Below, in pieces: positions 1 through 11,120 of a DNA stretch of 34,246 nucleotides. The notes below the pieces were generated by a model. That model did no database searches. It saw nothing but the letters and a program-made list of their open reading frames with translations, and had not been told where the DNA came from. This DNA comes from Acrasis kona (lineage: Eukaryota; Heterolobosea; Eutetramitea; Acrasida; Acrasidae). The stretch lies in the NCBI GenBank assembly GCA_026419775.2, contig JAOPGA020001798.1:1-34246 (forward strand), given 5' to 3'. The position numbers were made by a program, and so were the translations under genes. Numbering within the stretch: the stretch's first letter is position 1; each line of letters opens with the position of its first letter.

Positions 1-2517
1 TCTCACAGCCACTGATCCAGACTTTGATGATAATTTTGACGATAGCGATATAGCATCAAGAGCACCTCTCGGAAGAAGTTTTTTGTCTGACACCTTCTTC
101 AGCATCAGAAGCTGTATATTTTTTCTAGTAGTTGTGGGTTGCACTACATTAGCCCTTACATCTACTGTTTGGGGCCTAGTATATGGTTTATCTGCATCTA
201 GCTTAGCGGTAGAAACCCAACAGCAGTTTGCAGGAAGAGTATACGAAGATATACGGACACAATTGACTGCAATACAAAAAGCTACAAATGCTACTCTTAT
301 GGCAAGTAAAAGTGGTTTAAACATGAATGGTAAGTTAGCGCTCCACGTCCATGCATTCAAATATAAAAAAGATTTTAAACTTTTTCAAACATTTACTTTT
401 AATAGCTTCGCACAAGGATCCTATTACATTAAATCATCCTTTGCGAATGCTCTGTGTGATGTTAGAAACATTTCAAACATTAAATTCGTTGGTTATTCCA
501 CCATACAAAACTCAAGTAACCTGATGCAAAGTACGAACAACATTATAACATTTAATTAATTTTTATAGTTGTGAATTGGCCGGGAATATCGACGCGTCCG
601 AACACTGTGAACAGTCTAATCGCTTCCAACAGCACCAGCTTGGGAGTTATCCAAGTATCGCAAGACAATTTGTCCCCAACATTATCCTCTTATGATTATA
701 GACAATTGTGGGGAAACGTAAAAACATCGGATTCATCTCTTGTTATGATTAATCAAGAACGAGAATCAATCATTAGCATGGTGGTGCCTCTTTACAATAC
801 TTCCACCGAGTCGGTTGACTTTGTATCGTACACTGAAGCATCTTTATCGACGATTGAATCAAAGTTGAATGAGTTTGGAAGAATGTATGACAAATGCGAA
901 ATTAGTTTGATAGAAACACAAACGAGACAAGTATTCGCATCAAATACAAAACAATCAACACCGACGTTTACAAAACATGCATGTGGTTACGAATTATCAA
1001 TCATTGGTTCACAAAACAATCAATCAAAGTTTGGATTGACGAATAATGGACGCGACGTTTGCATTTATTATTACATTTATGATGATTATGGATTAAGTTG
1101 GGTGTTGGTCACATCAACTCCAGTGTCAAGCACCACAGGGAGTACACTCTTTTCCATTTCACTTTTGGCAGGTTTCAGCGCATTATCCATCGTAATTGTG
1201 CTTGTAGGTTTGTGGATAGCCGTGTGGTTTGTCATCAGGCCGCTCTATGACTTTGTAAAAGATTTGAATGAAGTAGAGAGGATGAGGTTGCAAGTAGCCG
1301 ACAAGTACAAATCAGAGCTGTCCTTCTTTGGTGAAGTACGATCTATCCAATATAGTTTCACTTCCATGGTTGATAAGCTAAAGGAGTACAAAACATTCTT
1401 ACCCGACCACGTAAACCACTCATCACTACCTGTCATGTTAATTATTTTTTTTGTAAAATAGATTATTAATCGAGACTTTAATCAACCAGATGATGATTTT
1501 GACCAACCACACTCTGCGCACAACAAGCCTGATTATGATAGTGAAAAGTATGAAATGAAAAGAAAGTCTAGTTTGGCCCCTAGTTATACACTGAGCAGTG
1601 CCGACAGACCCGTCACTAGCAGTAAAGCATTCGCTCTTGGATTAGAATACAAGGAATTCAGCGTGGTGGTAATTGAAGTCACAAATATAAAAGAAGTGCT
1701 CAAGAACAACTCTCCGTTAGATTTTGTGAACCAACACGGAAGGTTGCTTACGGAAATCATTAGATCAGCATCAAAGAGCAAAGGAGATTTGTGTTACTTT
1801 GATCAGAACAAATTTGTGTTGAGCTGGAATGCTTCTGGTAAAATCCGCAACCATGCAGTAGAGGCCTGTAATTTGGCAGTTCAAATCAAACATGGAGCGT
1901 CCAGTGCACTAGGAACCCCATTCAAGGACATTGCCAGCTTTGCTTCCCCAAGACCAACCACAACCATCAGCCTTAACATTGGAGTGGCCACTGGTTACGG
2001 ATACGTCGGCAACATTGGAAACACAAACAAGAGACAATTTTGTATTTTTGGAGATGTGTGCAACAAGGCCGAACTTGTAGCCAAACTAAGCGGAGAGTGG
2101 GATAATGCGGTCATGATGAACAAGGCCACCAAGAACAGCATAGGCAGTAACTTTTTGTGGCGTCCATTAGATTGTGTATGTTACGAACAAGATGACGACA
2201 GAGAGTTTGTGTTTGAGCTGTTGGAACAAAAAACAAAACATTGTGATGATGAATGGATGTACGAGATGGAGACGAAAGATCAGGGGAAAAAGTATGAGCA
2301 GTGCATCAAGGCCTTTGAATATGCAGTCACGGGTAATTTCACGGCCGCCATTGAAAACATGGAGTTATTTTTGGAAAATAATCCCGGAGACGTGGTTGCT
2401 CAGAGATTTTTAATCTTGTGTGAAGAGCTACATGACAAGAGAACGAAAATGAAGAATGTGAGTTCGCCCATGGTATTTTGTAAATACAAGGATCAGAGGT
2501 GGAAGCGTCCGTTCTAG
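1..2517 (+). CDS. Transmembrane sensor with class III nucleotide cyclase domain (5' partial)
   Basis: The frame is open from base 2, so the start lies outside the window. Exons: 2-329, 569-1410 and 1462-2517. The introns are 239 nt (GTAAGT...TTATAG) and 51 nt, and both rejoin the frame exactly. Order: short cytosolic tail, first membrane segment (SCIFFLVVVGCTTLAL), about 300-residue extracellular region of double-Cache type, second membrane segment near 1140-1250, linker, then the cyclase domain (about 1640-2170). The cyclase is recognised by GVATGYGYVGNIG followed by CIFGDVCNKAE. A helical TPR-like tail (AAIENMELFLENNPGD) ends the protein. The cysteine in CIFGD sits at the position that is Cys in guanylate cyclases. 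The first metal-binding Asp appears to be Glu (VVVIEVT), and the transition-state Arg four residues after the conserved Asn appears to be Leu. It could therefore be weakly active, inactive, or one half of a heterodimer. Predicted role: ligand-gated cAMP/cGMP synthesis at the plasma membrane. Confidence 0.85.
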
Positions 2518-2606
2518 TTTACTTTTGCATGCAAGGGAAATCACTCACATCATGTTTGTGCGGGTCACATTCAAGGAACAAGCGACAATAATAATAAACA
2601 CAATAT

Positions 2607-4003
2607 TCACAATTTATTGACAGTGTGCGTTAATGGATCATATTTTGGATCGGTAACCTCGTAGTCACGACTTGCTTTGTGTGTTTCTTTTTCATGTGAA
2701 GTGTCAAATTGTAGTCGGTGCGTGATCCATCCTTCTTCGTCTTGTTTTTCATCTAATTTAATCTTTTTTGGTTCTGGTTGCTGTAACCGACTTGTAAAGC
2801 TCAACACCTTCTTGAGTGCTTCGTCTTGTCTGTTTGTGGATGCTGATCTTTTTTTGAATTTTTCTCGTTGTTCCTTTAAATAATCGGTTGCAACCTTGTC
2901 TACTTTATCGTTACTATTCTTTGGGTCAGTCTTGAATGATAACTTTTTTGTGGGCTGAGTGTTTGGTTTTGGTTGAGTTTGTTCTTTTGGTTTTTGTAAT
3001 TCTGTTTCTTCTTGTGCGTCTTTGGATGGTGGTTCCTTGTTCCGTGCTGATAATTTTTCTTTTATCCTACTTTGCATTAATTTGGATTCTGTTTGTGCTT
3101 CATCACTTGATACGATAGGTTTGTCGGTAGAAATCACAACCTTAACAGCAACTTCCTTACTCAGTTTGGGGTCATTTAACAAGTCATGACTTGATGGATA
3201 AGTTTAATGTGTTATGAAATGAACTAACCTGCTTTTCGCTTTCTTCTTTTTTGGTGCGGCAGATTCCTCTTCAACTTCATCTCCAAAAGAAAGCAGGGAG
3301 TTGTTTTTAACTGCATTCTTTTTAATCTTTTTTTCTGTGGTGACTTTTGCTGCTTTTCGAGGGATAATGTCGTTGAATGGATTATAAAGTACTTCGGTGC
3401 TGAGGATTTTTGGCGGATCCATTGGTACATCATTTGCTGTGGTTTCTAGATCACTCATTTTTAACACATTGAAAATTGTATTTCCAACAACCCTCCCAAA
3501 GATCGTGTGTTTTCCATTCAAAAAATCAGCCTTGTCCATGGTGATGAAAAATTGCGAGTCGTTGTTGTCATCTTCGCCTGCCTAAAATATTATTAACATT
3601 TTTCAAGAACAACCCTTACTGTGGCAACCAATCCTCTTTTGTTGAATTTGAGACGTGAATGATGCTCAGATTCAAACGGTGCCCCATATATGCTCTCGCC
3701 ACCAGTTCCAGTCCCTGCAAATTATTAACAATAAAAAGAATTATTAAAAATATACCTGTGGCATCCCCTGTTTGTGCGATAAAATTTGGTACTACCCTAT
3801 GAAAAATGTTGTTATTGTAGTAGCTCTCCAAACATAGTTGAACAAAATTTCTACATGCTTTGGGGGTCTCTATTGGCAGTTATAGCTTATTCAATGGCTT
3901 TTAACATACCCTTTGACCATAACTCTATCTCAATCTCACCAAAAGTTGTCTTTAAGATTACCTTCCCCTGTGTTGGTGGCTCATTTATGTAAATGTTCGA
4001 CAT
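2607..4003 (-). CDS. CWC27: Spliceosome-associated cyclophilin CWC27 (peptidyl-prolyl isomerase)
   Basis: Five exons on the minus strand: 4003-3910, 3869-3756, 3714-3620, 3581-3229 and 3189-2607. The introns are 40, 41, 38 and 39 nt, all GT-AG, and give a 412-residue protein. It opens with MSNIYINEPPTQGKV and continues with FGEIEIELWSK, IFHRVVPNFI, a GTGTGGESIYG loop, SQFFIT and HTIFGRV, the cyclophilin core in CWC27 order. Then come NPFNDIIPRK, LLSFGDE, a charged low-complexity region, and a C-terminal block (DEEGWITHRLQF) typical of CWC27. The family associates with the activated spliceosome (B-act) and carries a cyclophilin domain often lacking canonical isomerase residues. The last codons contain the minus-strand AATAAA that may serve as its poly(A) signal. 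It is divergent from the RGS gene across 226 nt. Confidence 0.95.
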
Positions 4004-4229
4004 GGGACAGTTTACTTGGTTTTTTTCTCCTTTTTCCCTTCAATAGCTGAACTTACTTCATTTGAAGTGAAACATAATCTCTGTACAATTAAACATGCTA
4101 AGTGACATCCGATTTACCACCAATCACTAGTCTATATCATTTTTATGTTAAATCACGTGAAAACCATAAAATTGCGACATCATGTCATCAATCTGTTGAT
4201 TGACATTAAATCTATAGTATGAGTAGAAA
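4004..4229. promoter_or_regulatory. Divergent intergenic region, CWC27 / RGS
   Basis: These 226 bases separate two divergent start codons and must hold the promoters and 5' UTRs of both genes. I see no conserved box that I can name. Confidence 0.4.
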
Positions 4230-5608
4230 ATGATGAGAATATCTGCTTCTGTTATGCTCAGCAATGGTAGGTCTATTTTACTTTCATTTGTATGAACAAA
4301 AATTCAGGTCAGAAGAGAACAGAGGTAATTTCTCTGCCTATTGATGCGACAGTCATAATGTTTATTGTACGCTTAGAGACCACCTTTAACATTCAGTTTC
4401 CAAGGGAAGCATCGGAAGATAGTAGTTTAAAAATAATACTTTATGCATCAATTTTCGATTACGTTAATCTACTTGACAGACCGCTGAATGAGACAGCAAT
4501 TCAGGACAAATCTATCGTTTTAATTGTTGGAGAATACAAGCCTAATCCCCCGCAACCAGAAATCACAGAAGTAAAACCGAAGCCAAGAACTTTTTCTGAA
4601 GTTCCAATTGGAGTATTGCAAAAAATGATAATCACACAATCTCAAAGACCAGTATCTGATCTTGCGGAGAGTTTGAGAGTTTTGCTTGTATTTCTACCTC
4701 AAAATAGTATTGAAGTTGTAGAGCAAATTATACAATGCTACCCAACTCTTCTTCAATTAAATGCCGTACCAGTATTAATACATCGATCAACAACAGAGGA
4801 TTTTCTAAAACAAATTCAATCACTATCAAACCACGAAATGTACGATAAAGTTCCTAGGGTGTCAGACCCACAAGGTGTCTTTTTTGGCACGTTCAACATC
4901 CCAGATGTCAGCCACCTCAACTTGTTCTTGGTAGAGGACCAAAGAGTTGTAGCTCAACGATTGGATTTATCGGACTCTCCTGACTACGTTAGATTAGTAA
5001 TTGATCCAGAAGGTAAGGGGAACCACATTGCTGATTCTAGAAAATGTAACGAAAAGCTAATGAGAAGTAAATCAATTTTCATCATAAAGCTCCCGACCAA
5101 GCCGGAGTTTGAGGAGAACGAAGAGCAGAATACTTCATCAGGATGCTTTTGTTTTGTAAAGAACAACAATAACGACAAAATAAAAGTAAACCAGACTGTT
5201 GATGATGACTCGGAAGACATTATTAAAACATTTACCAACATTTTGAAGGATCCCACTGCACGGAAGTATTTTACATTATTTAGTGCTCGAGAGTCGAGCA
5301 TTGAGAACATTTCATTTTGGAGCGAAGTGACCCAACGTTACAAGTTTATTACCGACGAACAAGAGAGGAACCGATTAGCAGTCAAGATTGTTGATAACTA
5401 CTTTGATCAGGATAATATACTCGGATTGAACATAACAAACAAACAAAAGAGTCTTGTAACCAAGAGGCTTGATGCCGGAGATGCAGGCGTGGATTTGTTC
5501 GACAAGATTATCAAAGAGATGGAGAATAGTGTTCTTACGGACACATTTATGAGATTTAAGAGAAGCGATCTTTATCATGAATACAAGAGGAGACCAACTG
5601 CAAATTGA
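4230..5608 (+). CDS. RGS-domain protein with ubiquitin-like N-terminus
   Basis: Exons 4230-4266 and 4308-5608 flank a 41-nt intron (GTAGGT...TTCAG) and give 445 residues. The start is the first of two adjacent ATGs after an in-frame TAG at 4224. Without splicing, the frame could begin only at a Met inside the intron, so I prefer the spliced form. Residues about 15-90 look like a ubiquitin/RA-type fold (RPLNETAIQDKSIVLIV near its end). The C-terminal 120 residues are an RGS box: DPTARKYFTLFSARESS, then ENISFW with the conserved Asn, LFDKIIKEMENSV and FMRFKRSDLYHEY. RGS boxes bind G-alpha-GTP and speed GTP hydrolysis. The middle region is unassigned and has a Cys cluster (SGCFCF) that might be lipidated. 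A plus-strand AATAAA lies about 45 nt after the stop. Confidence 0.85.
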
Positions 5609-5698
5609 ACAAATGTTCTTTTTTACCATATCACTTCAAGTCAACTTTCGCCAATAAAAGTGTCTTTCAATACTTCAAAAAGTTTCTCATGTGATTCA

Positions 5699-6777
5699 TC
5701 AGAATGTTGTTAAATCTCTCCTGGAAAAGAAGTGATATTGACCTCCCGGTAAAAGACACTCTATTTATGTGATTACAAAAGAGGAATAAGAGAGACTTAC
5801 AATGTTTGCAGAAAGTCCTTCGATTTATAAAACTCTTGGCTTTGATACAAGTACTTCTTCATGCATTCTTGGAATGTATTGGCGACGTGATCAGAGCTAA
5901 CCTCTACATTTAGTATTACGCTCAAGGCAATTCTGACTCGATCTACAATCTTGACTCGGTCCTCATAGAGTGAACACAAAATATAATGCAGCTTCATATA
6001 AAAGCTCAAGTTATCATCGCTGTCGTTGTCGCCATCAACGGGACATGCATGAACAATTAAATAGTTATCTTGCACAAGCTCCATATTGAAAATTGGCATG
6101 TGAGGTATCCTCTCATACATTGAACATTTATTGAGTGCTAATACAAATTTATGTTGGAACATATTTTCTAAATTTTCTGGAATGACCCCAGCAACTACAG
6201 ACACCAACACAGTATTCTCATGTATTCTTCCGTTCAAATCCTGTTGGACATTTGGAAGCTGTGAAGGCTGTATGCACAATATAATCACGTCGCATCGGCT
6301 GTTAATGACTTGTTTGTTGTCATCAACGACCTTATCAAGTTTCAGTGATGCTATTCTTGGTGGGTCCTTTTTGTCCAGAGTGCTCGGACCAAAATTACAT
6401 AAAGTCGCACCAAGTGTAGTTGTAGGTCGTCTAGTGCATATTACAATATTGTTGGGCTTAAATGGTGTATCCTTGTAGAAAAGTAAAGCTTCAAGAACAC
6501 TTTTACCAACTGACCCACATCCTATAATCCCAATTTTGATCATAACCTCCCTGTTCAGATGTTTACTCTTTATAAAATAAGATTCTCTACTCATCTCTTT
6601 TGTTCGCTCCTGCATCAGGGATTCTTGTATTACTCTTTTTGTTCTAGATACAACCAATACCACAAACAAGCACTGCAAGGATATGATGTCTCTATGCCTT
6701 ACGAATGACTTTTGTGCATTTTCAAGCTCTGGTCCGATAGTATTGGACAAGCAATCATCTAAAAGTCCAAAATCCAT
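5699..6777 (-). CDS. NOXRED1 / pyrroline-5-carboxylate reductase-like Rossmann protein
   Basis: Main exon 6777-5801. It either ends at the TAA at 5797-5799 (326 aa) or, more likely, splices at GTAAGT (5800) to CTTTTCCAG (5721) and ends at 5699 after a few more residues (RDLTTF). The retained-intron stop is part of the donor itself, which favours splicing. After an 80-residue N-terminal extension comes a dinucleotide-binding motif, IGIIGCGSVGKSVLEALL (GxGxxG), then ICTRRP, which suits NADP phosphate binding, and DVIILCIQPSQL and VSVVAGV, as in P5C reductases and NOXRED1-type proteins. The C-terminal half is divergent from the dimerising helical domain of P5CR. A role in proline synthesis is therefore not assured; an NAD(P)-dependent reductase of unknown substrate is the safe call. 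Confidence 0.75.
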
Positions 6778-6810
6778 ATCAACATACCGCCAAAATTGAA
6801 AGTTTTTTAT

Positions 6811-9076
6811 TTAATTACAATGAACATATATGGTGTCCGTTCTTCTCATCACATAAAAAACTGCACTTTCGAAGGGATCGTTCTGTTTCTTAGCATTCTT
6901 CTTATTATTTTTCGAACCTACAATTACAAAGCCCATTCTTAAAAAGAAGGTCAAATTCGTCACATCAGTAACAGTCGTGTAACAAGGATATTGATCCTCG
7001 TTGGCACTTTTGATTACTGGTTGTAACACTTGGTTAGCATATCCTTGGCACCTTTCCGAAGGACTCGTTGCCAGAGCATATAACTTCCAACAGTGGTTTT
7101 CTCCATTCGCATTGCTTTGGCTCATGATTTTATTATAACAGGCTTCTTGCCAGTCCAGAACTCTAAACAACCGCAGGACAGCAGCGGGACCCAACCCAAT
7201 CAAAGTACCTACTGACTTCAACACACGGTTCCGTATTTTTTGTCCCAACACATTATTGTATACATTCTGCCAAAGACAAGTCGCAACCACATGCGATTGA
7301 TTATATCGATCATGAAGAGTAACTACCCACACTCTACCATACTTGATAACAGTAGATAATATCTCCTTCATGATGGCCTCTAATGATTCTAGTTGACCCT
7401 TAGTGAGAGATTTCATCGCACGATTGGCTTGTATGGTTTCAGAAGTGATGGAAACAGTAGCATCCGTAACAACAGGTACAGCAACAGAAGACTGATTGCT
7501 TTCGTTTTTATTTTCATTTTGTTGGTTCAACACAGTCTCATGGTAACGATCTATATCTTGATCAATCCATATTCCCGTAAGTATATAATAGTACATTGGA
7601 TGCTTTTCGTAACTCTGAGCCAACAAGCGAGCCGTTTCGTCCAGTTGATTAGGTCTTATCTCATGCAACAAACGCATACCCATGGTTGACTTTATTCTTT
7701 TTTTGATGCAACTTTCCATATGAAGAACATACCATTCAAGTTGTTTTTTGTAGGACACATTTTGATGAGATTGAGAAGGAGGATTGGACAAGACGACACT
7801 ATTTTTCTTCGAGAGAAGATTCTTAATGGTGAAGCTATTGTTAAATTTTGTTTCTTGTTTTACATTTAATTTATCTCCTAGCCTTCCCTGACACAACGGC
7901 TTCCATATTACTTGGTCATTTTGAGACAACTTGTAGAACCTTTTATCAACGGTCATGATGGTGTGATACAAATCAACACAATCAAGGAACCTTAAAATGT
8001 GCAGCCATATCGAATCAAAATTCTCTTGAAACAACTTGATGGTGTTACAGTTTGTGAATGTAATGTCTCCGCTTTGTTCGGCGTTGCTTTGTAATTTCTT
8101 CAATCTCTTCAAGCACTCACTAGCTGTCGGCCTCTTACTAGGCACTCTCGACACCAACTCCGTCATCATACCAAATAACTCCACATTGTATTCGTGCGAA
8201 AGAATTTCTTCTCTTAATGTGTCGGTTAGTAGGTTCGGATCGGCGTTGAGTTGATTGATTAGATTATAACTCTTGCCGGTCAACATTTGAAGCAGTATGA
8301 TACCTAAACTGAACAGGTCGGTCCTAAAGTCATACGTTTCGTTATTCAACATTTCAGGAGACATGAAGTTGGGTGTGCCGCACATGGTTAACACAAGGGA
8401 ATCTTGTTGCCCTCCATTTTCGTGTGCTCTTATCGTTCCAAAATCACCAATTTTGACAGTGTTGAGTTGTGACAGGAATAAATTGTTGGGTTTAAGGTCA
8501 CGATGTATGAGACCTACATGCGTTAATGTTTAAGCATAAACAGTCGTGCTTACCATGATCGTGTAAAAAGCTTAATCCCTCACAAACATCAATCATGTGC
8601 TTGATAATGATTGATTCTGGCATACATTGAACTCTTGTTCCCTCTTGTGTTTGTGCTGTCAAAGAAGTAGATATAACCGGAGAACTACTTCTCGTCTGCG
8701 AGGACGACCGCTCCCTTCTCGGCGCCCAATATTTTTGTATAGCTGTTTGTAAATCTCCATTGGGACAATACTAGTAGATTATAGTTGGTAAATAAAGTCT
8801 ACTACCTACCTCCATAACAAGACAAACATTCATTGTATGAGCAGAAGGATACTTATGTATAAAAACTCTTTTATATGGAACAATATTTGGGTGAGGGTCC
8901 TTTGATAGTGAAATAAGCCGGTATGCTTCATTTAAAGTTGTATTGGCCTTCTCGGGTGTGTCAATCTCAATACGCTTTATTGCAACGATTTCCTGCGTCT
9001 TCTTATATTGACACTTGAGAACATGGCCCTCACTACCTTTCCCTAGCAGTTGGATGACATAATACTGGTCCATCAT
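6811..9076 (-). CDS. Protein kinase + F-box + GNAT acetyltransferase fusion
   Basis: Exons 9076-8810, 8770-8554 and 8513-6811. The introns are 39 and 40 nt, and the product is 728 aa. Residues 1 to about 300 are a complete Ser/Thr kinase: GKGSEGHV loop, VAIKRI lysine, LNEAYRL helix-C Glu, HRDLKPNN (Asp about 167), GDFG (about 185), FMSPEML in the APE position, and KRPTASECLKRL closing the domain. A Ser/Arg-rich insert sits between the hinge and the C-lobe. Residues about 327-371 are F-box-like (SIWLHILRFLDCVDLY...VIWKPL). Residues about 447-716 are a GNAT domain whose acetyl-CoA motif is LATSPSERCQGYANQVLQPV (about 641-660), with a C-terminal FFLRMGFVIVG strand. Each intron junction falls inside a conserved kinase motif, so all three domains belong to one gene. 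It may link phosphorylation, SCF ubiquitin ligase recruitment and acetylation. Confidence 0.88.
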
Positions 9077-9239
9077 TTGTAGTATCTGGGCATGTCAAAG
9101 CAAGACAACTAATAAAACAATAAAATTGCCCGCATGGTTGACATTAATGTTTTATTTATAAATTGTATTGAGAGAATCTAATCATACCTTATATTGACAT
9201 GACAGACTGTGAGGGGCCGTATTGTACATTATTCGAGGA

Positions 9240-10277
9240 TTAATCAAGGATATCTAGACTATAATCGTCTTCTATCGTCGTGCTCTCATGATGGATGCCA
9301 ACTTCATGATGACCATCGGCGTCAGTCAATAAGGAAGTACAAGTTTTTATTAAATCATTATCAATGACTGCATCAACAGCTTCGGAAGGTATTCTATGAT
9401 GTAACATTTCACACAAGTATTTGATGGCAGAACAATACAACCTTACATCAGAAGAGAACAAACTTGCATGTGAACCCGTTTCAAAAATAAATATACTCTT
9501 ATTTTTTGATTGTGATGATTCATAAAGACGCTCGGCATGAGAGATTGAAACTATTTTGTCAACCTTTGAGTGCAGTATGAGAAGAATACCACTGTATTTG
9601 GATATCTTATCACCATTATTGCACCATTGTGCACAAGCTTCCCTCAAGACGAGCCCTCCTAATCTCAAACTATCCCTGTATGGTCTGTGAAGGTGCGAGG
9701 AGACGTTCGCATCTCGGTTAAGGAGAGATTCAATTTCAAAGGCAGGAGAGTCCAGTACACAAGCGGACACATTCTTTGCCAGTGACACGAATTCACACGC
9801 TGCAATGCACCCCAAGATTCCTTGCCCATAAATGATTAAATCACTAGGTTTATGAGCCTTTGTAATTGTTTTTAGAATGTTTGGTATGGTACTTATTAAT
9901 TTGTAAATGTCAAAATTTGTGCTGTGACAATGTATTGTGTACACGTCGAATCCTATACTGAGCAGAAAAGAGCACAGGGTCGGCTTTCTATCAAATTCCC
10001 GCCCATTGTCTAATCCAACATGGAACAGGACGATTGTCTTGCTCGGTTTCTTCTTTTGTGCCCCTAAAGTAAAAATGTGTGACTGGCCAGATGCCATGAA
10101 CGCAAATTCTTCGCCGGGCCTGAGCTTCGACAGTTCTTTCGAGGAGAAGAAATTAGTAATGAAAGGCTCCGAAAGGATTGATTTTGTTTGATTATCGTGT
10201 TCATGGTTTGTAAATAATTCTATGTCTTCTTCGCACTGACTCTTGGACGATCTGCTGTTCTTAAATAACCTGGCCAT
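9240..10277 (-). CDS. Alpha/beta-hydrolase-fold protein lacking the nucleophile
   Basis: A single-exon frame of 345 residues starting at ATG 10277. The core has VLFHVGLDNGREF after a beta strand, a nucleophile elbow IIYGQGILG, an acid-strand motif LLILHSKVD (Asp about 240) and FETGSHASLF (His about 270). This is the order of S33-type/BAAT-type hydrolases. At the elbow, the residue expected to be Ser, Cys or Asp is Gln (about 152), so classical hydrolysis is unlikely while Asp and His survive. The C-terminus is acidic and disordered (DNDLIKT..., TTIEDDYSLDILD). No signal peptide or TM segment is visible. Likely a pseudoenzyme or binding protein; the substrate is unknown. Confidence 0.75.
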   Translation of the reverse strand: MARLFKNSRSSKSQCEEDIELFTNHEHDNQTKSILSEPFITNFFSSKELSKLRPGEEFAFMASGQSHIFTLGAQKKKPSKTIVLFHVGLDNGREFDRKPTLCSFLLSIGFDVYTIHCHSTNFDIYKLISTIPNILKTITKAHKPSDLIIYGQGILGCIAACEFVSLAKNVSACVLDSPAFEIESLLNRDANVSSHLHRPYRDSLRLGGLVLREACAQWCNNGDKISKYSGILLILHSKVDKIVSISHAERLYESSQSKNKSIFIFETGSHASLFSSDVRLYCSAIKYLCEMLHHRIPSEAVDAVIDNDLIKTCTSLLTDADGHHEVGIHHESTTIEDDYSLDILD

Positions 10278-10491
10278 TCCTGATTACAAAATTGAAGTTG
10301 GTTCTAATTCAAATTATATTTTGAAAGCCTGTTTTGGTCAACATAGTTTTGCTGGGGTTGTTAAAGATAAAAGATAAAGACACATTCTTTGCCTGTATGA
10401 TCATAAAGTTTGATCATTGGCTCGGTGTTGATTTTTGTTAAACGGTGAAACTTTCGGTCAATCACTTCTTAAAAAGTATTTACAACCTAAA

Positions 10492-11055
10492 ATGCATGAC
10501 GTCCTGGACGAGATCAACAAGATTTATGCCAAGAACTTCGGAATGAATGCTGCACACAGAAATCGAAATTGGACAATCTTAGCGATTTTATTTCTGATAT
10601 TGACAGCGGTATTGGGAGTGGCTTGGAGTTCGGTCGCACTAGGTGTACAGCACTTCTTTGATAACCACACTAATTGGGTATTTTACTATGCGTATGGTGT
10701 CGATGCAGTCCTAGTATTAACTGCTGCATTTGGTGCTTCATCAATAACATTCAGTAAAAATGTAAATGCGAAAATGTTCTGCACTGTGTCTTTTTCTGCG
10801 CTTATAGCGACATGCTATATATTAGAGGTGGTACGGATAATGCTTAATGTTTATAGTGCTACGGCAGCAACATATGAGAAGGGTTATAAAATACCGCAGC
10901 TGTACTGTTGTTTGATCTTTCTTCTGGTCTGCTTTGTGGTATTCTCAACTCTTTGTAGGTTTGTTACTTTCTCCTTCACAATATAAAAACATAACAGTAG
11001 GGCATATGAGCAAGCCAAAGAGAATATCAAGGTATGGAAGGAGTCTCGTGGTTGA
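10492..11055 (+). CDS. Four-transmembrane protein, unknown function
   Basis: Exons 10492-10958 and 10998-11055 flank a 39-nt intron (GTTTGT...TAACAG) and give 174 aa. The ATG is chosen over an in-frame TTG 57 nt upstream. Four hydrophobic spans are visible: NWTILAILFLILTAVLGVAW, YAYGVDAVLVLTAAFGASSI, MFCTVSFSALIATCYILEVV and CCLIFLLVCFVVFSTLC. After splicing, the tail is short and charged (RAYEQAKENIKVWKESRG). Without splicing the frame ends at 10984 inside the intron. The topology resembles small tetraspan proteins, but I see no CCG motif of true tetraspanins. An AATAAA follows the stop. Confidence 0.7.
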
Positions 11056-11120
11056 TGTAAATAAATAAAGTGGTTACAATCATCTGGTTCGAGTTGTTAC
11101 CGTTACATTTTCTAAAACCA

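Noticed and set aside
83-559. A separate short gene at 83-559
   Set aside because: It starts at TTG, is open from the window edge, and runs into an intron with GTAAGT and TTATAG ends; splicing joins it to the cyclase gene.
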